From Pantanalinema sp. GBBB05 (lineage in GTDB: Bacteria; Cyanobacteriota; Cyanobacteriia; Leptolyngbyales; Leptolyngbyaceae): a DNA stretch of 64,000 nt. Within the stretch, counting starts at the first letter, position 1. The number at the start of each line of letters is the position of its first letter. Location of the stretch: assembly GCA_016743235.1 (NCBI GenBank), contig VRZD01000022.1:46785-110784 (forward strand), written 5' to 3'. Shown here piece after piece: positions 55,695 through 63,353 of this stretch. The notes below the pieces were generated by a model. It worked only from the letters and a program-made list of their open reading frames with translations, searched no databases and had not been told where the DNA came from. The translations under genes were made by a program, and so were the position numbers.

Positions 55695-56012
55695 CTAAGC
55701 CTCGTCGTCCTCCATCCGGGCGACGGTAACCGCACAAAAAGCAAAAGCAGCAATCAGCGGCATGGGGGAGGACAGAACATAAGTAAATAGCACAGCCAAA
55801 GATGCACTAAGCACAGTGGCCCAACACCAAACTCGCTCTTCGTAACACAACCCTCTTTCTGCCTTAATTGCCCGCAACACCTGCGTGGGAATTGGCACTG
55901 GCATGACTGCATTGGGAGGAAATGCCCAGTAGCGGGAGCGTTCCAAGAACCAATCGGTCCAGCCGTTGGCAGTACACCAATCTTCAATCCATTGAGCCGA
56001 GTAATGATTCAT
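55695..56012 (-). CDS. Small conserved hypothetical membrane protein
   Basis: A 105-residue protein. A hydrophilic N-terminal half (WIEDWCTANGWTDWFLERSRYWAFPP, given here in parts: WIEDWCTANGW, DWFLERSRYW) precedes one or two helices (CWATVLSASLAVLFTYVL, PLIAAFAFCAVTV) and an acidic end. It resembles other conserved cyanobacterial membrane proteins; the function is unknown. Confidence 0.65.
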   Translation of the reverse strand: MNHYSAQWIEDWCTANGWTDWFLERSRYWAFPPNAVMPVPIPTQVLRAIKAERGLCYEERVWCWATVLSASLAVLFTYVLSSPMPLIAAFAFCAVTVARMEDDEA

Positions 56013-56477
56013 GTCTGAGCTACGAGATAGAAATGCGCTAATTTCGGTAGGGGTGAACGATCAGAGATGAACTAGATGCCGCCAGACATAACAGCCATCA
56101 ACAGCAAACCAAAAAACCTGCTTTCAACTAGTACGATGAGAAGGCAAGCCTATTCAGAATTGAAAATTCTTGTGTTTCTTGAAGATATCAGAGCCGCTCT
56201 ACATTTGACAGAGAAGGATAATAAAGTTTACTAGATTGTCGGGTTCTGCAAAACTTTGCAATGTTGTACTGCTAGTAATGTCAAGGGTTTGTTACAAGTA
56301 AACCCTCTGCTTACCAGAAGTAAGTTGGCTGAAATGCCCTACCTAATTCCATTCTGGTTATCTCTATCAGAATCTCATGTTCCCTAAGTTAGGAATCCGG
56401 GCATCTTAACAACAGACTTTTGACAGACTCTTCGCAGTGTTGCCAAAAGTAAATGAACCGCGATCGTTTAGGTAACC
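56013..56477. promoter_or_regulatory. Divergent upstream region of yifB with small hairpins
   Basis: About 465 bp. GGGTTT (56285-56290) pairs with AAACCC (56300-56305), and CTTAC/GTAAG follows close by. This should contain the yifB promoter. No reading frame was identified. Confidence 0.45.
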
Positions 56478-57209
56478 ATGCTGGCAAGAGTTTGGAGTGC
56501 ATCGCTCGTTGGAATTGATGCGATCAAAGTGGGGGTGGAAGTAGACATTGCCGGAGGTTTGCCGGGAATTGTTGTCGTCGGTTTACCGTCGCAAGAAGTA
56601 CAGGAATCCAAAGAGCGAGTCAAAGCAGCACTGAAGAATGCTGGCTACGCCTTCCCAATGCGAAAGATTGTAGTGAATCTAGCGCCTGCCGATCTGCGGA
56701 AAGAAGGACCCAGTTTTGATTTGCCTATCAGTGTGGGCATTCTGGCAGCATCTGAGCAGGTGAGGGCAGACCTATTAGATGAGTATTTATTTCTAGGGGA
56801 AGTTTCGCTAGATGGAAGTTTGCGTCCGATCGCAGGAGTTTTAGCGATCGCGGCTGCCGCCAAACGGATGGGAATCACAGGATTAGTCGTACCTGTGGAT
56901 AATGCCCAGGAAGCCGCTGTGGTCAAAGGGCTGAAAGTATTTGGATTCAAACATCTATCAGATGTGGCTAATTTTCTATCTGTTCCAGAGCAATATTTGG
57001 CAGCGCAGGTCAACGGACAGGAGATGTTGGCACAAGCTCAGTTGATTGGAGCTGACCTGCGGGATGTCAAAGGGCAGACCCATGCCCGACGAGCGTTAGA
57101 GATTGCGGCCGCAGGAGGTCATAACTTAGTTTTTGTTGGACCACCCGGCAGCGGTAAAACCATGCTGGCAAGACGTTTACCAGGGATTCTCCCCCCCTTA
57201 TCGTTTTAA
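56478..57209 (+). pseudogene. Interrupted yifB/comM-type Mg-chelatase-like ATPase, 5' half
   Basis: The intact family is about 500 residues; this frame stops after 243. It contains the N-terminal domain (VDIAGGLPGIVVVGLPSQEV, VNLAPADLRKEGPSFDLPI) and Walker A GPPGSGKTMLARRLPGILPP near 222, then ends at LSF-stop. Walker B, the sensor motifs and the C-terminus are missing. The break coincides with the start of a recombinase module and falls in the conserved region after Walker A, so it is disruption by insertion, not drift. ComM/YifB helps branch migration in natural transformation. Confidence 0.9.
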
Positions 57210-57362
57210 CAACAGCCGTATTTTCTTATTCTTTGAAGTAAACAACAACAAAATAGGGTTGATACCCTTTCTTCATAGAATTACAAAATTTAGCATTTCC
57301 ACGAAGAAAAAGTAGTAGACAATGACTAATTATATTTAGTACGCTTGATCTGCTACTCTCTC

Positions 57363-58478
57363 ATGAAAGTTCAACGAGTTCAGCTTCCAGAAGATCAAGG
57401 GATCACCTGGGTTGTGCTGGGTAATGATTATTTACCTGTTCAGCCAATCACAGAATTCCTGACCTACATGCGGAATCTGGAGTATTCACCTAACACAATC
57501 AGGGCTTACGCCAATCATCTCAGGTTGTACTGGGAATACCTACAAGACGCACAGCTCGATTGGCAAACCATTGGAAAAACCGAGTTAGCCGCATTTATTG
57601 GATGGCTGAGGAGTCCCCAAGCAAATACTGTTTCAATTCAAGAACAGGAATCAAAACGAACTGAGGTAACCGTTAACACGATCCTCACCGCAGTTTGCAT
57701 GTTCTATGAGTACCACGAGCAAACAGGCGAATTTGATCACGTCCCACTCTATAAAACCCAGATGCAACCAGGCAGAAGGTACAAGAGCTTTCTGCACCAT
57801 ATTAACAAAAGTAAGCCCGTCAAAACTCGACTCCTCAAGCTTAAAGAGCCGAAGCGTCAAGTCAAGACGCTTACCCAGGAACAAGTTAAAACACTGATTG
57901 ATACCTGTAAGCATCTTCGGGACAAATTTCTTATCTGCCTGCTGCACGAAACTGGAATGCGGATTGGTCAGGCACTTGGCTTACAACATGAAGATGTTCG
58001 TTCCTGGGATAACCAAATTCAAGTTGTTCCCAGAAATGATAACCCAAACGGCGCTCGTGCCAAAAGTCGGGAAGCCTACACCATCGACGTTACCAGTGAT
58101 CTGATGTCACTTTATACCGACTATTTCCTTAAGGAATGCGGTGACGTTGATAGCGTTTTTGTGTTCGTCAACCTTTGGGATGGGGAAGTTGGCGAACCTA
58201 TGACTTACAACGCCATTGCTGACTTATTTAATCGTCTCAGCAAAAAAGTGGGGTTTCACGTTACTCCCCACATGCTTCGACATACCCACGCCACTGAACT
58301 GATTCGGGGTGGTTGGGATGCCGCCTACGTTCAAAAACGGTTGGGGCATCGCCAAGTTCAAACTGTGATTAATACTTATACCCACCTTACTAATGACGAT
58401 ATGAAAAACGCATTCAAAGACTACCTTGAGAAACAGGGGAGATTACCTGATGAAACTACAACCGAACCAATCGAATGA
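57363..58478 (+). CDS. tnpA: Tyrosine recombinase, TnpA-like (Tn554 family)
   Basis: A site-specific recombinase of 371 residues. The N-terminal SAM-like DNA-binding domain (about 30-110, FLTYMRNLEYSPNTIRAY) precedes the catalytic domain with Arg200 (ETGMRIGQAL), His303-x-x-Arg306 (HMLRHTHATEL), His329 (LGHRQVQTV) and nucleophile Tyr339. All five key residues are present, so it should be active. The ATG at 57363 is preferred to a TTG at 57345. Its 3' end overlaps the tnpB start by 29 bp. Confidence 0.9.
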   Translation: MKVQRVQLPEDQGITWVVLGNDYLPVQPITEFLTYMRNLEYSPNTIRAYANHLRLYWEYLQDAQLDWQTIGKTELAAFIGWLRSPQANTVSIQEQESKRTEVTVNTILTAVCMFYEYHEQTGEFDHVPLYKTQMQPGRRYKSFLHHINKSKPVKTRLLKLKEPKRQVKTLTQEQVKTLIDTCKHLRDKFLICLLHETGMRIGQALGLQHEDVRSWDNQIQVVPRNDNPNGARAKSREAYTIDVTSDLMSLYTDYFLKECGDVDSVFVFVNLWDGEVGEPMTYNAIADLFNRLSKKVGFHVTPHMLRHTHATELIRGGWDAAYVQKRLGHRQVQTVINTYTHLTNDDMKNAFKDYLEKQGRLPDETTTEPIE

Positions 58479-60375
58479 ATCTAGACAACAGAACCTAATC
58501 AACCAGCTAACCGGATATTGGGCACAAGATGAATGGTGTTTCAGGTATTGCCCAATCAACGATGACACCAAGAGTTATTTCGGCAAAACGATCTATTTCA
58601 CCTGTAGATCACCAACCTTACAAGCTGAAATGAAATATGCCTGCTGGCAAAAACTGAAGCGGAAAGAGTGGAAACCTAAAACGTTATGGGCAAAAGCTTA
58701 CAGTATTAAGCTGATTGGAGACTGGTTAAGTACCCTGTCACCCAAGCTTACCTCTCTCACTGAACGGGATTTAAAAACCCTTGAAACTTCCCTACGCTCC
58801 TATTTAGTGAATGGCGGTTTCTGGAAGGGGCGTATGCAATCTAAACTGAACAGCAACCAAGAGTTTCAGGAGTACCAATGGTCTGATGAACTGAATACCC
58901 TTCGTCAGATCTACAAAATCGTCTTTGAGTTTTACGACGATCGCACTGAGTATGAAAAAGACGTTTGGGACGTTCGCAAGCTTGGATTCAATGGCAGTCC
59001 AGCCAAATCCAGCTACACAATTAATTTCGCTCAGATCACACAAGACTGGTTGCTAAAGGCAGCTAAAATCTACATCAAATACAGCCTGCCTTTGTTCTCG
59101 CTGGGTGAATGTCAGTCGAGAGTTTCTACGTTGCGACACTTTTCAAACTTTCTTCAGCACCAATACCCTAACGTTAAACCGTCTAAGATCAATCGCCCTT
59201 TAATCCTTGATTTCATTGCATACCTTGTTCAAGCTGGATTAAAAGAAGACGGACGGTTGTGTACCCTAGTTCGGCTACGGGGATTCCTAGAAATCTGTGC
59301 TGAAGAGAGATGGGCAGATGTCCCTGAGAAGCGCTTGATTGTTCGGAAAGATTTACCGAAACCCCCTAAACGTGAACCCCGCTTCATCCCAGAAGATGTA
59401 TTGATTCAGCTAAACGCCAATTTAGACGGTCTATCTGAACGCATCCGGCGTATGGTGCTAATCCTACAAGAAGTTGGAATGCGGATCAGTGAATTGTGTA
59501 GGATGCCATTTGAGTGCCTGAGTCAAGATATGCAAGGTGATTTCTTTCTCACCTACCACCAATACAAGATGAAAAAGGATCATACCGTTCCGATTTCGCG
59601 TGAGATCGCGGCTGTCATCCAGGAACAACAGCAAGTTGTTAGGGAAAAGTATGGGCAGCATAAATACTTATTCCCTTCCCCTAATCTTGGACATAAGGGG
59701 GAGGCAACCAAGCACCAAAACTTTTCCAGAGCCATTAACCAACTAGCCGTTGAGCGCAACATTCAGGATGTTAACGGGAAGCTTTGGCGGTTCCAAGCGC
59801 ACCAATTCCGTCATACAGTTGGCACTCGTATGATCAACCTCGGTGTCCCCCAGCACATTATTCAAAAATACCTGGGGCATGAATCACCAGAGATGACCAG
59901 TACCTATGCCCATATCCACGACCAGACAATGAAGGAGGAGTTCGCGAAGTTCAAAGGCAGGATTGTGGATGTCACGGGTAGGGCGATTCAACCGGAAGAA
60001 ATCCTGGCAGAGATCGCGGAAGGAACTGAAGCCGTTAGCTTAGACGAGCAATGGCTTAAACAAAACGTCCTTGCCCAAGCCCTCCCTCATGGTATCTGTG
60101 CGTTGCCGATCGTTCAAAAGCAATGCCCCTATGGTGCAAACCGTTGCTTAACAGGGGCAGACGGTAATGGCTGCACTCACTTCAAAACTGACAGTCGCTA
60201 TCTGGATCACCATAAGGAGCATCTGGAACGCACAAACAAGATTGTTGAATGGGCACAGGAGAACTCACAAAGCCGTAGATCCCAGGAAATCTTGAAGGAA
60301 AACCTGCCTGTCCAGAAGAACTTACAACGTATTGTCACCGGGCTGGAAGGGGGTTCTAATGAAACACCAGCGTAA
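58450..60375 (+). CDS. tnpB: Tyrosine recombinase, TnpB-like (Tn554 family)
   Basis: A 641-residue recombinase, the larger of the pair as in Tn554. An extra N-terminal region of about 200 residues precedes the core-binding and catalytic domains. Catalytic residues are Arg345 (VGMRISELC), His451-x-x-Arg454 (HQFRHTVGTRM), His477 (LGHESPEMT) and Tyr486. After it comes a Cys/His-rich segment (CPYGANRCL, GNGCTHFKTD) that could bind zinc, and a helical tail. The ATG at 58450 has GGGGAG eight bases upstream. It overlaps the next gene by 17 bp. Confidence 0.9.
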   Translation: MKLQPNQSNESRQQNLINQLTGYWAQDEWCFRYCPINDDTKSYFGKTIYFTCRSPTLQAEMKYACWQKLKRKEWKPKTLWAKAYSIKLIGDWLSTLSPKLTSLTERDLKTLETSLRSYLVNGGFWKGRMQSKLNSNQEFQEYQWSDELNTLRQIYKIVFEFYDDRTEYEKDVWDVRKLGFNGSPAKSSYTINFAQITQDWLLKAAKIYIKYSLPLFSLGECQSRVSTLRHFSNFLQHQYPNVKPSKINRPLILDFIAYLVQAGLKEDGRLCTLVRLRGFLEICAEERWADVPEKRLIVRKDLPKPPKREPRFIPEDVLIQLNANLDGLSERIRRMVLILQEVGMRISELCRMPFECLSQDMQGDFFLTYHQYKMKKDHTVPISREIAAVIQEQQQVVREKYGQHKYLFPSPNLGHKGEATKHQNFSRAINQLAVERNIQDVNGKLWRFQAHQFRHTVGTRMINLGVPQHIIQKYLGHESPEMTSTYAHIHDQTMKEEFAKFKGRIVDVTGRAIQPEEILAEIAEGTEAVSLDEQWLKQNVLAQALPHGICALPIVQKQCPYGANRCLTGADGNGCTHFKTDSRYLDHHKEHLERTNKIVEWAQENSQSRRSQEILKENLPVQKNLQRIVTGLEGGSNETPA

Positions 60376-61228
60376 TGTCGAAGGGCTACGTCAGAACGCT
60401 CAGAAAAAGCGGCAGGAATCTTTTGAAAAGGTTGATCGGGCAATCCAAACACTTCTTAAAGAGGGTCGCCCGATCAATTTCGTCAACGTCGAGGAAGTTT
60501 CAGGAGTTTCAAAGGCGTGGCTTTATAAAGAGCCTGAAGTCAAAGCTCGAATCGAGCATTTACGGGCACAAGGTGGCGAGAAACAAGCCGCTAAGCCTCA
60601 ACAAAAGATGTCTGACGCTTCCAAAGATTCGATCATCGCCACACTGAAACTCCGGATTGCAAAACTGGATCAGCGCAATCGGGAGTTGAGCCAGCAAAAC
60701 GAGGTTTTTGGTGGACAGGTATTACGAGTACGCGAGCTAGAGCAACAGGTCAAACGGCTCCAGACAGAGAATACGATGTTGCAACAACAACTGGGGGGAT
60801 CTACACAAGCACAGGGATCTATATGGGCTACCGCTGACTCCCTAAATTTGTCTACAGTAGAAAAAGAACTGGAAAGGTTGGGTGTGCAGTTGAACTCTAC
60901 AATTCAGCGGCTTTTGGATAAAGCCCCTCACGATATTATTGCGGTTGCACTGGAATCACTTCGGGAAGCCGTTTTAGAGGGTCGAGCAGATAATCCATCA
61001 GGGTTCTTTTACCGAGCGGTCACAGACGCTTGGAAACCGAATGAAGCGCATGAAGAAAAGGCGGAAGCGGAATTATTCAGCGAATGGTGGAAATTAGCCC
61101 ATCAAAAGGGATTGGTTATCGCTGCCACTCAGGAAGAGGGTGTGCAGTATGTCATGACATCCGATGAACAATGGGTTCCTTTTAGTGAAATGCTTGACAG
61201 TTTCCCTTTAGAAGCTCTGACACGATAG
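60359..61228 (+). CDS. tnpC: TnpC-like HTH/coiled-coil protein (DUF6262-like)
   Basis: A 289-residue accessory protein. The first about 75 residues have an HTH-like section (INFVNVEEVSGVSKAWLYKEPEVKARI), then a coiled coil (about 85-145) with heptad leucines, and a C-terminal helical region (about 150-289). Tn554 TnpC is about 125 residues, so this protein is longer. It begins 17 bp inside tnpB, with AAGGGGG before the ATG. It probably steers the recombinases' direction or orientation, as in Tn554. Confidence 0.75.
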   Translation: MKHQRNVEGLRQNAQKKRQESFEKVDRAIQTLLKEGRPINFVNVEEVSGVSKAWLYKEPEVKARIEHLRAQGGEKQAAKPQQKMSDASKDSIIATLKLRIAKLDQRNRELSQQNEVFGGQVLRVRELEQQVKRLQTENTMLQQQLGGSTQAQGSIWATADSLNLSTVEKELERLGVQLNSTIQRLLDKAPHDIIAVALESLREAVLEGRADNPSGFFYRAVTDAWKPNEAHEEKAEAELFSEWWKLAHQKGLVIAATQEEGVQYVMTSDEQWVPFSEMLDSFPLEALTR

Positions 61229-61342
61229 AGAACAGATGAATTAGAAAAAGCTATCTGTAAATTTTCTACAGACTATTCATGACATCACGTCTACTTTGTG
61301 TCATGCTTAAAAATAAGCAAACTATGTGAAATTTTGTAAAGT

Positions 61343-61376
61343 GCCTGCTTTTACTCCTTAGACAGTAAAAGCAGGC
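61343..61376. promoter_or_regulatory. Perfect 13-bp hairpin before the cargo operon
   Basis: GCCTGCTTTTACT (61343-61355) pairs exactly with AGTAAAAGCAGGC (61364-61376) around an 8-nt loop. It lies 37 bp before the first cargo gene and after tnpC. No U-run follows, so it could be a terminator of the tnp transcript, an operator or an RNA structure. Shorter stems (CTGTA/TACAG near 61254) lie upstream. Confidence 0.6.
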
Positions 61377-61412
61377 AGGTAATCTAGAATTCCATGAAAA
61401 ACTTTTAAGAAG

Positions 61413-62264
61413 ATGATGTCCGATAATCGCTTCGAGCCAATTAATCAAGCACACGCGATTGTTGAGATGGTATTGTTCTTTGAATTTATATCTCCTGAGC
61501 CTGATAAAAATATTGAGCGACTGTTACCACTTCGCTCGGAGTTGGAAGATGATTTTCCATCATACGAACTGCTAGAGGTTGTTGAATTTAATTTCGGTCC
61601 TTCAGTTCCCGATTCAACCCCCCAACAAGTTCAGCCTAAAACTGGTGGTTTTGAGTTGAGACGTTTCAAATCAGATGGCTCCTTTGAATGGCTGATACGC
61701 TTTACTCAGAAATCGATCAGTATTCACTGTCTGGAATATACCAGGTGGAAGAATGTATGGGAAAAGGTGAACGTTTATTCCGGCAAAGTCTTTGATAAAC
61801 TTGCGGGAACAAATATCAATCTTTCAAGTATTGGGCTAAGGTATCTTGATCAGTTTGTATTTTGTGGCGATCCTAAAAATTATGATGCTAGGCTGCTTCT
61901 TAACCCAAGCAGTAGCCTACTCTGTTCAAGAGCCTTTATCTCTGGTGCTAGATGGCACTGTTATAGTGGATGGTTTGAAGAGGCAAAGGGGTTAGGAGAG
62001 ATACTTGGTCAAGTGAATTTAGACAGTGTTGTGAGCAACGTTGATGAGAATCGACGCGCTACAGTTCTAATCGATCAAGTATTTACACGACGTGCCCAGA
62101 GTGAAACTGAATTGATGCAATATATGACCCCAGGCAAAATTGGGTCAGAATGTCGTTCTAATCTAGCTCAATGGATGCACGATGCTAACAAGAAACTACT
62201 TAGCGATTTATTAAACGATACGGTAAGGAGTCGCATTAGTCTCTATTTGGATGAAATGCCATGA
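61413..62264 (+). CDS. TIGR04255 family protein
   Basis: A 283-residue soluble protein. It matches the TIGR04255 pattern (sporadically distributed family): an N-terminal helix and strand (INQAHAIVEMVLFFEF), then RRFKSDGSFEWLIRFTQKSISIHCLEYTRWKNVWEKV (given in parts: LRRFKSDGS, ISIHCLEYTRWKNVWEKV) and the hallmark LSSIGLRYLDQF near 140. The family has no known activity and is common in mobile and defence-rich loci. The stop overlaps the next start as ATGA, so translation is coupled. The ATG pair at 61413/61416 leaves the exact start open. Confidence 0.8.
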   Translation: MMSDNRFEPINQAHAIVEMVLFFEFISPEPDKNIERLLPLRSELEDDFPSYELLEVVEFNFGPSVPDSTPQQVQPKTGGFELRRFKSDGSFEWLIRFTQKSISIHCLEYTRWKNVWEKVNVYSGKVFDKLAGTNINLSSIGLRYLDQFVFCGDPKNYDARLLLNPSSSLLCSRAFISGARWHCYSGWFEEAKGLGEILGQVNLDSVVSNVDENRRATVLIDQVFTRRAQSETELMQYMTPGKIGSECRSNLAQWMHDANKKLLSDLLNDTVRSRISLYLDEMP

Positions 62265-62839
62265 GTTACAGTGCGTACATCGAAGCTCAACCTTATAAGC
62301 AAACTTCTGTTTCTGCTGCTGCTTCAGTCCCGGCATCAGTTCGAGTAGGTTCTGCTACGTTTGCAGCTTGCATGTTGATTACTTTTTCAACATCCGTTGC
62401 ATCTCCACCTGCAATTACTCCTATTAAAAGTGCAACGGCACAACCACCTGTAGCCAGTCGATCTGTTTTTCCTATTAAAGAAACACATCGAAAAGACCTA
62501 AAGGCTATTGCTCGTATTAGAATGCTTGGAACCTATAAAGCGGGATGGGCTGGTACTGAAAGTGTTGGACCGTCCCGCAGCGCTGTTGAACATGCTGAGG
62601 AATTCGCTCGGTATCTATTTAGCCTGGGTGAAATTCATGTGCCCTATATTAGCGCCAGTGGAGACGGTGAAATCAATTTCTATTGGAACAGAGATGGTTT
62701 CACGCTCGATTTAGGATTTAAGGGGGACGGCTTTTATTCGTACTATGCTTTACTTCCCAATGGGGAAGAGATGATCGAAGATGCAGCATCTCTCGGCACT
62801 GGTCTTCCTATTGAGATTGTAGATCTCATCGTCGGATAG
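62261..62839 (+). CDS. Hypothetical cargo protein with possible N-terminal membrane segment
   Basis: A 192-residue protein of no recognised family. Residues about 30-50 (VGSATFAACMLITFSTSVA) are hydrophobic and could be one membrane helix or a signal-like anchor. A Pro/Ala/Thr-rich linker follows, then a globular domain with GWAGTESVGPSRSAVEHAEEF, IHVPYISASGDGEINFYWNR and LDLGFKGDGFYSYYA. The coupled start and its position between two other genes show it is part of one operon. Confidence 0.75.
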   Translation: MSYSAYIEAQPYKQTSVSAAASVPASVRVGSATFAACMLITFSTSVASPPAITPIKSATAQPPVASRSVFPIKETHRKDLKAIARIRMLGTYKAGWAGTESVGPSRSAVEHAEEFARYLFSLGEIHVPYISASGDGEINFYWNRDGFTLDLGFKGDGFYSYYALLPNGEEMIEDAASLGTGLPIEIVDLIVG

Positions 62840-62861
62840 GCAATTTGAAATTAAAAATCGC

Positions 62862-63353
62862 ATGGAGAGCATACAGCAGGACGAGTCTTTAGATCAAATT
62901 CCCCCTCTAGCTGATGATGAATGGCTGTTGCGATTGCACTTTAGTCCTGAGCATATTTGTGATGGTAAAGTTGTTCCCACCGCTATTAGCACTTCGGATT
63001 TGAAAGAACGGGGGTACAGCCTTGATCGTGAATCCATTGTTGACCCCCATATCATCATTGATAGAGCGCGCACTCAAAGCATCAAGAATCCTACAGGTAG
63101 ACAGGAGCCTTACATTTCTCGCTTTGAATGCTGTGCAATACGTTGTATTGAAGACAATGGTAGTCCCGCATTTGAGGTTAAAGAATCACCAATAGAAGGA
63201 AATCTTGGTCACGCCCATCTTATAAGTGCTCAAAAGCTGGGGGAGGGAGGATTGAAGAGACTCCGAAACCTCCTTCTTCCTCACCTTCAAAACCTAGTAC
63301 CCCTTAGCAGCCTTGGTGAGTGTGTGCCGCATACAAATTCGCTAAATACCTAG
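62862..63353 (+). CDS. Small hypothetical cargo protein
   Basis: A 163-residue soluble protein of unknown family. The core is DEWLLRLHFSPEHICDGKVVPTAI, then LKERGYSLDRESIVDPHIIIDRA and LGHAHLISAQKLGEGGLKRLRNLLLPHL. Both His residues and the Asp-rich start could be catalytic, but no motif is known to me. It begins 22 bp after the previous stop and is the last gene of the operon. Confidence 0.75.
   Translation: MESIQQDESLDQIPPLADDEWLLRLHFSPEHICDGKVVPTAISTSDLKERGYSLDRESIVDPHIIIDRARTQSIKNPTGRQEPYISRFECCAIRCIEDNGSPAFEVKESPIEGNLGHAHLISAQKLGEGGLKRLRNLLLPHLQNLVPLSSLGECVPHTNSLNT

Noticed and set aside
57363..61228. Prophage integrase or recombinase-in-trio (RIT) element
   Set aside because: No phage structural genes are visible, only two of the three genes are tyrosine recombinases, and order and sizes fit Tn554 better.
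61413..63353. Simple toxin-antitoxin interpretation of the cargo
   Set aside because: Three genes of 163-283 residues with no known toxin or antitoxin motif; kept as an open alternative only.
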